This document shows positions 1-12,447 of a DNA stretch of 27,031 nt, piece after piece; the stretch's first letter is position 1, and every line of letters starts with the position of its first letter. The position numbers and the translations under genes are program-made. The stretch is taken from contig BQKZ01001282.1 of NCBI GenBank assembly GCA_036244855.1, forward strand, positions 48,142-75,172, in the 5' to 3' direction. The notes under the pieces are model-generated. The model saw only the letters and a program-made list of their open reading frames with translations, did not search any database and was not told the DNA's origin. This DNA is from Temnopleurus reevesii. Taxonomy: Eukaryota; Echinodermata; Echinoidea; Temnopleuroida; Temnopleuridae.

Positions 1-47
1 CATATACCAGAAGGCTGGTCACTGCTTTGCGCAAGCGTAAAATTGAA

Positions 48-82
48 GCCGTACAATATGGCTTAATATTGTACGGCTTAAA
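48..82. repeat. Perfect short hairpin
   Basis: AAGCCGTACAATAT and ATATTGTACGGCTT flank a 6-nt loop. Confidence 0.75.
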
Positions 83-109
83 ACTCTCATATAGATAATA
101 ATTATTATT

Positions 110-435
110 ATTGTGATTTAAATGAAACTGTTTTTTGTATTTCTCCAATTTCTTGTATTTTGTCATTACACACTAATTATTCTGTCCCACAAGTTGTATT
201 TAACGTGAGAAGGGGCATGCGTATTTTACAAGCCTCGCCTTTTGCATACCCGTCTATTTCTTTAACTTAAGAAGCTTCGCTGTTGTTGTTTGAATATTGT
301 GCACTATGTGTATCTAATAATATGTACATATCATAATTTCTAATGCAAAATCATCATAATTTCATCTTCAAATTGTAAAAAATGTAAATATTGAAATGTA
401 AATATAAATAAATCAAATCAAATCAAATCAGATCA
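110..435 (+). mobile_element. LINE 3' UTR with CAAAT tail
   Basis: GGGGCATGCGTATTTTACAA and GCCTCGCCTTTTGCATACC match, inverted, sequence at 26870-26925. The end is a run of AATCAAATCAAATC, a typical simple-repeat tail of non-LTR elements. The coding part is off the window or lost. Confidence 0.5.
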
Positions 436-621
436 AATGTGTAATACATCGAATATAAAATTATACAGAATGTCTATGAAGTTAGTGTGACACTCATTTC
501 TTGTTTTTATTATTCGACATTCATTCAATCTTCGTTTGACACGGCACGAAGGATTTTGAAACGAAAGTAAATAGACCCGGTTAATTTATACGACGTTAAA
601 CCACTTTGAAGGAAACCAGTT

Positions 622-1223
622 TATAGGGAAACCAAGTCGTTCTCCCATTGGATGACGAAAGATTAAATGAACAAACTGTGAAAATTTGAGCAAAATCGGA
701 CAACCTGTTCAAAAGTTATGAATCGTCAAAGTCACAGAGATATGACGATCCCTACTGCTGATGGGGATCCGTGCGATCGGCAATTTCGACGGAATCTGTG
801 ATGTCATGTCGGACAACTCCTCGTTCACTCTGTATACAAGATTTCACATAATATGCTCTCCCTTTTTCGGAAAAGTCAACAAAATGCCAATTTTCGGTTG
901 TGGTATAACATTTCTGTATTGATTCTGCATGTATTTTGAGAAGAATCGTGTTGAAACCTTACTCTAAATTCTGAATTAATATATTTCTAAAAATTATTCA
1001 TACAAAGTGGATGAGGAGTTGTTCGACGTGACGTCACAGATTCCGTCGGTGTTGCCGATCGCACAGATCCCAATGAGCGGCAGTGATCGTCAAATCTCTG
1101 TGAATTTGAAATTCATAACTTTTGAATGGGTCGTCCGGTTTTGCTCAAAATTTCACAGTTCGTTCATCTGATTTTTCTTCATTCAATGATAGCATGATAA
1201 TTCCAGAGGTTGGTTCCCCTTTA
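622..1223. mobile_element. Fold-back element A, copy 1 (long terminal inverted repeats)
   Basis: About 200 bp at each end are inverted copies: AAATTTGAGCAAAATCGGACAACC at the left (in two blocks) versus the matching GGTTTTGCTCAAAATTTCAC at the right. No ORF. It includes TGACGTCA at 1029-1036. Members at 5779, 11523, 17957 and 26105 share the arms. Confidence 0.75.
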
Positions 1224-1235
1224 ACAGAAACTCTA

Positions 1236-1390
1236 GGACCCATATTCCGATAGCGAGGTGTAAATTAACCCGGGACTATAAAGTCATTGTTCTTTAGACC
1301 CGGGCTATTCAAAAATTAAACCAAGAGTCTGAATTACAATGACTTAGGCCTGGGTTAAGTTAAACCTCGCTATCGGAAAACGGGCATAGG
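1236..1390. mobile_element. MITE with TTCCGATAGCGAGG ends
   Basis: ATTCCGATAGCGAGGTGTAA pairs with AACCTCGCTATCGGAA. An inner palindrome ACCCGGGACT...AGACCCGGGCT and AATGACTTAGGCCTGGGTTAA also folds. About 155 bp, directly after fold-back copy 1. Confidence 0.7.
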
Positions 1391-1627
1391 AATGTAAGGG
1401 ATGCGCGCTCTTTACCAAAGATTTATTAGGTAAGTAAACAGTTAACTTGACAATTAAAGCAGTTCAATAAGCAATGAAATAAGAAAATTGTTATCCTTTC
1501 TTCCTTAGATCAAACATCCTTAAAATGTTTTCCTAGTTCTTTTTTCGCATTGTCTTCATTTCGGCTAGATATCTATACGAAATGGTTTTATCTATTACAA
1601 AAGCTTTCATTTTTTTCAATGATATAT

Positions 1628-1803
1628 AAAACGATGTAATCTATTTCTATGAAATTAAGCCAAATGCCAATTCAATGATCCTATGTAATGTTATTCACAT
1701 CGGAATTGTGATTGCTGTGTCCGCACAGTTCAATACACGACGTATTGATCTAATTGTCCAATGACCAAATTTATTTTTACAGAAGTAGTTTATATTGTGT
1801 TCA
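1628..1803. mobile_element. MITE family J, copy 1
   Basis: Ends AAACGATGTAATCTATTTCT and AGAAGTAGTTTATATTGTGTT are inverted repeats. The body contains TGTCCGCACAGTTCAATACA, shared with the copies at 8386, 15273 (inverted) and 24034. Confidence 0.65.
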
Positions 1804-1867
1804 GAAAACAAATTAGAATCACAAAACAAAAGACCAAGCAGTCATTCCTGCTACCCAAAAGATAATT

Positions 1868-1950
1868 ATGGGGGTGTTGTTCAAAAGTTGCAATTGATCA
1901 CAATTCAACTGCAAATCAGTTGCAAATTGTAACCCGCATTTTCATTCGCG
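1868..1950. mobile_element. MITE family TGTTG-GTTGCA, partial copy
   Basis: GGGGGTGTTGTTCAAAAGTTGCAATTG matches the end of the full copy at 3769-3945 (shared in blocks). A detached opposite end, CAACTGCAACTTGCGATC, lies at 2447-2480. Confidence 0.55.
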
Positions 1951-1964
1951 CATGAGACAATATG

Positions 1965-2154
1965 AAGGTTTCGATTTCATTCGTCACAATCACGACCGGA
2001 GGTAGTACGTCGTGGCTTTACGCGTCTTCTCATTGTTACGTGCGCAAATACGTCTGACCAAGGAGATTTGACATCTGGAATAACATCTCTCTGAAGTAGG
2101 TTCCATGCTGCGTCTTAAAGAATGACAAAAATGCTGGCAATTATGTGCTTCCTA
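1965..2154. repeat. Dispersed repeat L, copy 1
   Basis: TCGTCACAATCAC, ACATCTGGAATAACATCT, AAGTAGGTTC and AAATGCTGGCAA occur in the same order as at 6812-6935. A real family, class unknown. Confidence 0.6.
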
Positions 2155-3245
2155 GAAAAGTGAAAAGTAAAAAAATCATCAAAAATAAGTGCTGTGAACA
2201 GTAATATTCAGACTTGAACTTTTAGTCGATCATCTTATTTTCTCCATCTTCATGAAATATGAAGGGTGATCTTTCAGCTCATTCTCTCACAAAAGGGTCT
2301 NTCATGGCAAGTATGGCATTGTATTTTGTCTGGATATCGACAGGACTTAAAGTTATGATTATTTTCTCCGCAGTGGTAACATCCGGTGTATGTATATGCA
2401 GAGTCGTATGAGCGAGAAGGCTGTAGGTTACCTTGGCGTTTACCTCAACTGCAACTTGCGATCAATTACAACACCCACTACGTCTATATTGTACAAGACC
2501 GCACACCACTAATGATGTCAGGTGACCATTTTTGGTCAGGTGATATCCATATAATTAAAAAAAATAATGATATAAATTAAATGGCATATATTCCAGCAAT
2601 ATTTTTCATATGAGCATTAAAAGGAACTATTGGTGGTTCGGATGAGTCCCATGAGATGGCAAGACTTTGTCCAAATGGGATTTCAGGGCCATTTTTTCAG
2701 TCTTTTTTTTATATATAAAATCTTTATTCAAATTTTCTCTTAAACAATACATAATCGAGAATCACAAATATACATGGTAGAATGATACATAAACAAATTG
2801 TAGAAATCATATCAATTCTATCAAACTTTGTCCATCAGTAGAAATAATAAACCGATCTTGTTCCATTGTCATCGTTTTCTCTAGTTCTCTATGATATTCT
2901 AATTTCTTTTGAAACGAAGAAAATGATAAAGAGTTATCATTGTATTTGGAGGAAAAGATGAAATATTTTGCATACAGAATGTAAAGATTGACTGGCGAGT
3001 AATTGTCACCCGGTATGCCAAACACGTTTTTTTTCAGTCTTGTGCAAAACTCCACATCCCAACATGGTCCAAGCAAATTTATTAGTAGTTTAATTTTCAG
3101 ACCCTTTTGTGAGAGATTGAGTTGACCCTTCATATTTCATGAAAATGAACCAAATAAGATGATCTACTAAATCTTCAAGTCTGAATGTTATTGTTAATAG
3201 CACTTATTTTTGATGATTTTTTTTTTAATTTTTACTTTTTTACAC
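2155..3245. repeat. 145-bp inverted repeat pair bracketing 0.8 kb
   Basis: The arm 2155-2302 (AAAATCATCAAAAATAAGTG, TTCAGACTTGAA, ATGAAATATGAAGGGT, TCTCACAAAAGGGTC) recurs inverted at 3103-3245. The left arm ends at an N (2301). Inside are a LINE fragment and a MITE end. Confidence 0.7.
2702..3133 (-). pseudogene. Antisense LINE C-terminal fragment
   Basis: A minus-strand ORF of 108 codons (3133-2807) with FGIPGDNYSPVNLYILYAKY, FSSKYNDNSLSF and a QKKLEYHRELEK end. This resembles the extreme C-terminus of L1/Tx1-type ORF2 proteins. Downstream on the same strand are AATAAAG and an A-rich end at 2702. It is 5'-truncated, and its start codon lies in the inverted-repeat arm, so the true protein start is lost. 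Confidence 0.5.
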
Positions 3246-3325
3246 ATGAGTCAATGGGAATATAATTGGTGGTGTGAGGTATTAATGAACCTATTTTCTC
3301 ACACACTTTGCACTTGGACACTCAG

Positions 3326-3559
3326 ACCCTCCTCCATTTGTGCTGCCTCGGATATGTTATGAGCTGCGTCTTTGGGAGGACCAATCTTGCGAGTACAGAG
3401 GCGCCATCTACGCTGACGGGGAGGAATGGAAACTCGATGAGTGCACAACTTGTAACTGTGTGGTTTCAAAGATTACTTGTGTCATCAAATCTTGTCCTAG
3501 CGCTAGATGTCCGTCACCCAGGAAGCCACCGGGGAAGTGTTGTTACGTATGCCCTCTCT
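3326..3559 (+). CDS. VWC-domain exon (phase 1-1)
   Basis: The 78-codon exon lies between an acceptor ending CTCAG and a strong donor GTAAGT. The product is cysteine-rich, with CYELR, an aromatic-glycine stretch ([12 protein letters not shown]), DECTTCNC and a C-terminal CCYVC cluster. That is the layout of von Willebrand factor type C modules, about 70 residues with about ten cysteines. VWC modules mediate extracellular protein binding, often to TGF-beta family ligands or matrix. Both borders are phase 1, matching the SRCR exons 1.3 kb downstream, so it can be spliced to them without breaking the frame. It could belong to a separate upstream gene, but no intervening stop exon or promoter was seen. 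The domain call is strong; gene membership is moderate. Confidence 0.7.
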
Positions 3560-6500
3560 GTAAGTTCTCCCTTATTCATTCATTTATTTATATTATTTTA
3601 TTGATCAATATTTCAGCAGGGTGCCCCCACAACCATGACAACAAGATGTTGGTATAACGAGAAGTCCTACATAATAAAAAGTGCATGAACATAATTATAC
3701 AACAACAAAACTTGGCAATCAAAATAATACATCAGTAAAAACTCATGCATGAATATTACACCGATCATGGAGGTGTTGCTCAAAAGTTGCAATTGCTCGC
3801 AAGTTGCAGTTGATCGGAACGCGCCGATCAAAATGATTGTTACATGCGCGTCTTGTTAAATGCGCATGCCGTGCGCGAATGAAAATGCGCGTTGCAATTT
3901 GCAAAGTTGCAGTTGATTTGCAGTTGATTTTAAACAACACCCTCTAAGATTCTAGCCATTGGATTGGTTGATTGTAACGGTTTTAGTAAAAGCGGATATT
4001 TTTGTCCCGAAATTTTGTCTTCAAATCTGACTAAAATGAAACACAGTATCATAAGTATATTGCATAAAAGTTTTTATGAAAGATAAATAAGATATGGTAA
4101 AGTTATAACGTTTATCAAAAATGTGTAAAAAAATAACTTTAAAACCCTCAGTCTCGAGTATCCCGAGGCTGAAACAGTATTTTCTTTCTTGCTTAAAGGA
4201 CACCTTCTCATGCATAGCATTGGATGAAAATGTTATTGTGTGTATACCTTTTTTATCATTCGTTTGTCAAATCTCGGAAATAAACGAGCATAATTCCCAT
4301 AATAAACAATATATATTGTTATTACCAAGATTGTAGCAACATCTCCTTTGACTTAGAAATTAACTGCATTCTGAAGCAATATAGCCTAAATGATAAAACC
4401 ATTCTTTGGGAAACACATCTTTTGTGAATGATGGCTTAAAGGAGGGGCGACATGGCGTTCAGAGGGCGACAACTAGTGCCAAATTGTCCGCGGCCATTTT
4501 GATCGCGAAGATTGCCGAACAGAAAAATCACAGAATTTTTTACCTGGAATAGCGAGTGAACAAGCTTTATTTCGCTAGCTCGCAGCTCGGCAATCGCAAA
4601 CGTATGCGTTTCGCACGGTTTAGAAAAAAAAATCGAAGGCGACGAGGGAACGAATCACAGTTAACCGGGACAACATGTATCGGAAAGTCTTACAAAGTGA
4701 AACCGAGTTTCTGCGCTTGGCAACGTGCGTAAGCACGGATATTTTTAAATACCGTTGGTGCCAATACACAACACGCCGTCTGTGCGCGCTCACAACCTTA
4801 AGTCACGTCGATCATGAAGGACTGACTTTAATATAATCTGTTTTGAAACTTTCCTGTTTCGGTCAATACCTGTAGATCGCGTTCGTCTAGTCGATGGCCA
4901 TAATGATCATGAAGGCAGAGTAGAGGTCTCCATTGATCATGAACCCTGGGGTAGAATCTGTGATGATCAATGGGATAAACAAGACGCAAACGTAGCATGC
5001 CGGATGCTCGGTCTGGACGGAGCCTTGGCTGCAACCAGATCTGGAAGGTTTGGTGCGGGATCGGGTCCGGTGCTTCTCAGCGAGTTCCAGTGTTCTGGAA
5101 CCGAAAGGAGACTGACAAAGTGCACCCATGAGCGGGATGTGGATGATAGCTCCTGTGGCCCCGGGAGAGACCCGGGTGCTGTTTGCTATTCGGAAGGTAT
5201 ATAAGGACATTTAAGGCCCGGGCACTCCAAACACCGCACGGCACCACGGCACGGTATTTACATGATGTCTCCCCTGTGATTGGCCGATTGTTGATTGTGC
5301 GGAGGCGCGTGCTGGCCAATAACAACCAAGATACTGCGTAAATACCGTGCCGTTATGCCGTGCCGTAAAGGCCCGAGCACATCAAACACGGCACGGTATT
5401 TGTGCGATTTCTCCCCTGTGGTTGGCCAATTGTGAAGCATCCTTTGCGCGGAGGAGGGCACTGACCAATAGCAATCAATCTAGCGCGTAAATACCGTGAC
5501 GTTATGTCGTGCCGTGTTTGGTGTGCCCGGGCCTTAAGGATGATGATGATGATGATAATGATGATGAATTTAGATCAAAAAGACGTTTCTCATTCAATTC
5601 TGAATATTTACGTGTTGAGTTTGCATGGGGCCTTTTATATAAGGCCGATCTATAGCTCCAGTCACATAAAAGCCCTGATTGAACACGATTCAACTCGATT
5701 CTTTGTTCAGTTAACAGTTGCCCCTGAATGAGTCGTGTTGAATCGTCATCAGTCGGCGCTTCTATGTGACTGTGGCTTAAAGGGGAATAGCTCAAGATTT
5801 TGATGCGCTACCAACGAATGTAGAAAAGTTTGATAATCAAGTTGTAAAAAAAAATTGAACAAAATCGGATGATCCAGTCAAAAGATATGAATTTTCAAAG
5901 ATTTGATTTACACGTCTAATGGATTCCTTGGGTTGGCAACCTACAGACAAAAATGGCTGCCAACATGGTGAACCCACTATTTACTTTGTACATAGAATTT
6001 AAAATATTGTTCCTCTTAAAGAAATGTAGACAAAGGAATCAACAACATGCATGCGAAATCAATATATCTATACTATACATTTACGAAAAAGTGTCTCTAC
6101 TTTTCTATGAAAACAATTAAGGTATATATATACAAATTTATATGATGCCCAAGGCTATGAAGGAATTAGCTGTTTTGCATATATTTGATTAAAAAAACAT
6201 TAAGTATGCAGTATGAGTGCAAGTGAATAAATAAAATGTAACCAATCTGACACCTTATTTCAAAATGAGAATTTCATCAGCTAAAATGCATTTTTCGTAA
6301 AGAAGTTGCGTTTCAGGTACAAATCAACGAACATCCTTTTTTCCATTTCTGCATGATTCTGTCTAGAGTCACTGTGAGAAAACGAGACAAATGATTTGGA
6401 CAAAGTAAACAACCCCATTCAAGCCTTCACAAATGCTCCAAGGAAACAAAAGAAAGTAACTCCACATTCATTGTATGCAGCTTGATTGTATCTCCCCGCC

Positions 6501-9500
6501 GAATAAGAACGATTGAAATCTCTTTTGTAAGTACAGTCAATCGTGTCTACAGAGGCCACCCCAAGGGAAACAGAAAAAGTGGCCACTGTAGACAGGACCT
6601 GGTGGCCTCTATAGACAGGTTCTATAACATGCATTTCCACCTGGTGGGAGTCAATTCAAGTGGTCACTGTAGGCAGGTGGTCACTGTAGACAGTGGCCAA
6701 TATAGGTTTGACTGTATCTAGCTGAATAAACGCATGGATGAAGTTGTTTGATTTGTTCTAATTCCTTTGCTCCTTCTGCTCATGGTGATTTTTATTAAGG
6801 AATTTCGGTTTCTTTCGTCACAATCACAGCAAGAAAGTTTTACATCTGGAATAACATCTTTGAAGTAGGTTCGATGCCGCGTCTTAAAGAATTACAAAAA
6901 TGCTGGCAAATATGTGCTTCCTAAAACGCTTGATCAGGTCGGAGAACAATCAATGAACCCGTTGCTAGAATGGCCATTATTCGTTAACAGTAACGAAAGT
7001 TTCATTGTGATGATAATCATATTTTCTCAAGTTTTCGCTGAACAAGTACCGCACACAAATAAGCACACAGATTGAGTGAAATTTGGTACCAGCGATCAGA
7101 ATTTGCAAGAATCAAAACAATGATTTCTACAAGTGGGCATCACTAGAACAATATCTTAATATATAAATATGAGAAGAAAAAAAACGATCGGAAGTAATCG
7201 GAACACACTTAATCTGTAGCAAAAAGAGTCCATGTGAATTACAGTTACTTAGCTATATCTCAATAAATAATACACAGTGAGACTTTTGATTTAAGATTAT
7301 GATCCAAATTTATCATAAATATAACTGAGCATTTGTAACTTATGTGCACTTTTACTTTGAATTCACTACGCATCCTAAATTTTTAGATCGGTTGACATCT
7401 CAAAATCACTCCAGTCGTATTTGGCGGTATCGAACCTCGGACATCAAAGGATCGCCCTATGTATTGTTCATCTGTTGAATCATGACTCTGAGTTCATGAC
7501 TCTGAGTTGCCACTCCATTCTTCTGAAATCTCCTTGGTCACAGTCACAGTCGATCGGTAGTACACGTCACGTTTTGAACGAGAGCAGTCGACGTGTTGAC
7601 ATTGGTTGAAATTTACTTCCGGTCAACTGTGACTGTGACTGTGACGATTGAAATCGAAAACTCCATATTTTATTCAATTCCTATAGATCAATTTCATGCT
7701 CGTCTCGTCAATGGATCCGTCATTGGCGAAGGCCGAGTGGAGATTTCCTATAATAATGGATCCTGGGGAAGTATCTGTGATGAGAACTGGGATTTAGTGG
7801 ACGCAAGCGTGGTCTGTCGAATGCTGGGGTTCGACGGAGCATTGTACACAACGGCATCTCCTCGCTTCGGTGAAGGATCAGGTTCTGTTTTAATGAAAGG
7901 GGTCCAGTGCTCTGGAAGAGAAAGAAGCCTAGCTGAGTGTAACTTTCTCGAAGTTGGAGGTGATGTCTCTTGTGTAGATGGCAGATATGTTGGTGCTGTA
8001 TGCTATTCAGGAGGTAAGATGAACGCTTGTATATTCCACATATGCCTAAAGGCCCAGGCACACCAAACATGGCACGGCATCACGTCACGGTATTTACGCG
8101 ATTTCTCCCTTGTGATTGGCCAATTGTTATACATCCTTTGCGCGGAGGAGCGCGCTGGCCAATAACAACCAAGATAGCGCGTAAATACCGTGCCGTGATG
8201 CCGTGCCGTGTTTGATGTGCCCGAGCCTTAATACTTATAGAATCTAACCTTACAATTGGCCAAAAACTGATCACTTTTTCCCATCCATGATCCGAGATGA
8301 ACCCCTACCATGTTAGTCATTAAAAGACCAATGCTCCCTGATATGGTAGAACAAATTCAGATCGTTTCACAACTGAAAAGGAATTAACACGATATCAACT
8401 ATTTCTGTAAAATTAAGTCGAACACCAATTCAATGGACTTTTGTAATGTTATTAAAATCGAAACAGGCTTGTGATTGTATAGTCCGCACAGTTTAATACA
8501 TGGCGTACAGATCTATTACCTATGACCCACTTTATTTTACGGAGATAGAGAATATCATTTTAATTAAATAACATGGGGTGGGGCATTAGATGAAAATTAT
8601 AATTATTCTGTTTGAGTCTTCTATAATATAATTTCCATTCTGTATATTAGTTCTCGATACAAATATTATTCAAACAAAAGGTAACATTATTTTGATAAGG
8701 TATCATTACACGATTTCTATACTAAGTTTGATAATATTATGAGATACGATAACATTTGTTTGTGTTTGTTTTGTATTTGATAAATATGTGTTATATGTGT
8801 TATCATGAATGGAGAATAAAATAATTATTGAAAAAAAAACATGCACATATCAGTCTTGCCGGTCAATAAAATGAATAGCAAACAATAAAGCAAACTATGG
8901 CGGTGTTTCACTTTAATAGGAAAGAATTTACGAGCGACTTTATGAACGACTGACAAGAGCTGATACCAGATATTCTTACAGTCACTAAAAAAAAGACTTT
9001 CATATCTTGGTGGAACATCGCCTATGGGCGGCGTTTAACGAAGACTTTTAGAATAATTTCGCACGACTGGTATCAGTTCTTGTACTGAATAATATAGAAT
9101 CTTATGCATAAAAGGCTCGTTAACGTACTCCAGTCTTTAAGTCATGCGTACCTTTGAGAACGATTCAGTGAAACACCGCCCTGGTCAAAGTAATGACCTT
9201 ACCCTAACTAAAGAAGAATAATATATTCTCCTAACTTTATAATCATCATTATTACCTGCAGACATATTTAGAGTTCGTCTTGTCGATGGATCTAGCGACG
9301 ATCGAGGGAGAGTGGAGGTGTTCCACAATGGCTCCTGGGGAACTGTTTGTGATAACAGGTGGGATTTCTCGGCGGCGAGCGTGGTCTGCCGAATGCTGGG
9401 GTTTGACGGCGCCTTGGACGCCCCGACATCAGCCAACTTCGGTGAGGGATCGGGCCCGATTCTGATGAATGAGGTTTGGTGTTCTGGATATGAGACTAGC

Positions 9501-12414
9501 CTGGAGGATTGCGACCATGACGGGATCCGAGACCACAGCTCTTGCGGTCACGGAAGTGACGCAGGTGCTGTGTGCTATTCTGGAGGTAATAGTCAATGAC
9601 GTTAAAATATTTACAGTCATACATAATAAAAATAATAATAATAATGAAATAGTTTTTATAAAGCGTATAACACAATCATGCCATAGTCCCTATGCGCTTA
9701 GCAGAACATAGAAAAAGAGAAAGGAGTCAGAGGAACTGGGATTATCACTAGATTAGTTGGTTTTAAAGCGGTTACATAGCGTCAGCGTTTTTACGAACCA
9801 ACCAACTACGAGGCTGCTGCTTGAACACGTAGAAACTCCGACATAGCTAAAAGTGCAAAGGCATACCACTTGAATTCATGTTATTTCAATATCATTCATT
9901 TCAATTGAATTGGTATGACTGGTTCGTGCAACCAACCCTCGCTAGTAGGTCGGTTCGTAAAGTAGGTGACGATACATCGTAACGATAGTAATAGATTTCT
10001 TTAACTCTGTTGCACCATTTTCATCAATGAAACTGAAGCTTCCAAATCGGTTTCTTTTTATAACCTCTATATTTTATGATTAATGCATACAGACGTGTTC
10101 AAAGTTCACCTTGCCGATGGATCCAACAATGCGGAACGGAGAGTAGAGATCTTCAACAATGGCCCTTTGGGAACCATTTGTGATAGATATTAGGCTATTT
10201 CGGCAGCAACCACTACATCACAATTTTTCTAAATCTCTTTTTACTAACTTCTATTTCCTGATTAATGCATACAGACGTTTTCAAAGTTCGCCTTGCCGAT
10301 GGCTCTAACGATGCGGAAGGGAGAGTAGAGATCTTCAACAATGGCTCTTGGGGAACTATCTGTGATAGATATTGGGCTTTGTCGGCAGCAACCACTACAT
10401 CACGACGCGTCCAAATCTTTGTTTAATAGCTTCTATTTTCTGATTAATGCATACAGGCGTGTTCAAAGTTCGTCTTGCTGATGGATCCAACGACGCAGAA
10501 GGGAGAGTAGAGATCTTCAACAATGGCTCTTGGGGAACCATCTGTGATAGATATTGGGCTATGTCAGCAGCAAGGGTGGTCTGTCGAATGCTTGGATTCG
10601 ATGGCGCCCTGGCCGCACCAACATCTGCGAGATTCGGTGAGGGATCGGGCCCGATTCTACTAGAATGGGTGATATGCAATGGAGGAGAAAGTAGTCTGCT
10701 ACACTGCCGGCATGACGGATTGAAGGAACATAAATCATGTGGTCACGGAAAGAACGCAGGCGCCGTGTGCTATTCTAGAGGTATGAATCGGACCATTAAA
10801 AGACTGGATCTGCCCAACAAAAATATTGCATTGATCAAAAGAAGAAAAATCAGACAAACAGATGAAAAGATGTTTGAAGACAATCGGACAATAGATAAGA
10901 AAATTATAACATTTCAACGTTATAGCTCAATGTTTGTCGCGCCGATTGGCAACGATGGGTCATGTGATATGACGTATGTCATACATTTCTCTTTGAGCAA
11001 TTCATGAAAGGTTATCGTTTTAAAGCTCCCCTTTTTTTCAACGCAAAAAGAAAGTTTTTTTGTCGATATTATACAGGTGTACAGATACACTTATTGATTC
11101 AACCTTTTGAAGATTAAAAATGTAAGCATTTATGGAGTGAAACAGATTATTAAAAAAAGTTATAAGTTTGCGGACAGGAAGTACATTTCATACATCATGA
11201 CAAGTGACCAAAAGTCACGTGCTATGACGAATGTCGTACAGTCATTAATGAAAAACACCGTTCAATCAATATCATTGAAATTTTCATAACTTTCTTACTT
11301 TTTGTCGGACTTACTTCAACCTTTTTTTATTTGTTCGTCTAATTCTTCTGCTTTTACTCAAACCAAGATTCTACTGGAGCAGACACTGTCTTTAAAACAA
11401 GAATTCCAGATCATTTTTTAGATTTTGTTTTAAATGTAGAATGTAGTGGCACCATTCATGACTCTCTTGTATTGCTGTCGGATTTGACCAAACATTTTTT
11501 ATGAATAGTTAAAGTGATATTTAAAGGGAAATTACACCCAGACAATAATGTACGGTCAGTAAATGAAGAAAAATCAGATGAACAAACTTTGAAAATTTGA
11601 GCAAAATCGGATAATCCGTTCAAAAGTTATGAATTTTCAAAGTTATTATTTCCACCTATACTGAGCATCCATGAATTGGCATGCGTATAGCTAATTAGCA
11701 TAATCTGTGATGTCATACATGGAGAACTCCTTATTCACTTTGTATACAAATTTATTGAAAATGGATCAATATAATATTTCAAATGAGGAATCAACACCGT
11801 TCTTTCTGGAATGCTTGCAGAATTGATGTGGCTATAATATACTTAACCAAAAAAAACAAAATTTTGTCTACTTTTTTGGAAAAAGAGGAAAATGTGAAAT
11901 TTTGACGTGACGTCATGTTGGACAACTCCTCATTCATTTCATCAGGGTACCAAATTTCAAAAGAAAATTTATTTCAATAGAGCATACCTTCATCGATTCT
12001 GCATGTATTTTGAAATGAATCATTCTCACGGTGATGGGTACAGGTAGGAAGACATTTCTTGAATGCAGTGAGCGCTGTATGATAATAGCCTTTCTATATA
12101 GCCGGGTAATAATGCACAAAGCGTTTAGAAACACTTCATGTTCAATTTCAATTCAATTCAATTTATTTCACATCACTTTAAAAATACATAAAAGTACATA
12201 ATTTTTTTTTTTAAATGTTAAACGCTGTATAAATGTTTATTAGTATTATTCGTGTCATTATGTTGTTATCATCATCATCATCATCATCATCTGTAGATGG
12301 ATTTCACGTTCGTCTTGCCAATGGGTCAAGCTCCGCTGAAGGCCGAGTGGAGATTTCCTACACTTCATGTTAAACGCTGTATAAATGTTCATCATTATTC
12401 TTCTTATCATTAGT

Positions 12415-12447
<33 letters not shown>

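Larger units (their letters stand above)
10071..10456 (+). repeat. 182-bp tandem duplication of intron end plus half exon
   Basis: The acceptor AGs fall at 10092, 10274 and 10456, exactly 182 bp apart twice. Each unit has the pyrimidine-poor intron end with ATTAATGCATACAG, then 119 nt of SRCR coding sequence. Both internal junctions share GCAGCAACCACTACATCAC, so one recombination junction was amplified. Confidence 0.85.

Noticed and set aside
2386..2580. 64-codon plus-strand ORF
   Set aside because: It overlaps a MITE end and has no domain, no splice context and low-complexity residues.
5504..5795. ORFs on both strands near 5.5-5.8 kb
   Set aside because: They arise from the GAT microsatellite and palindromic MITEs; no coding character.
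7593..7686. Open frame upstream of SRCR exon 2 as an N-terminus
   Set aside because: It contains a GTGACT simple repeat and a palindrome, and the acceptor CCTATAG at the domain start fits the phase-1 pattern.
10781..11007. Open frame extending past SRCR exon 4
   Set aside because: A donor GTATGA ends the domain at the phase shared by all other exons, and the extension lacks SRCR or membrane features.
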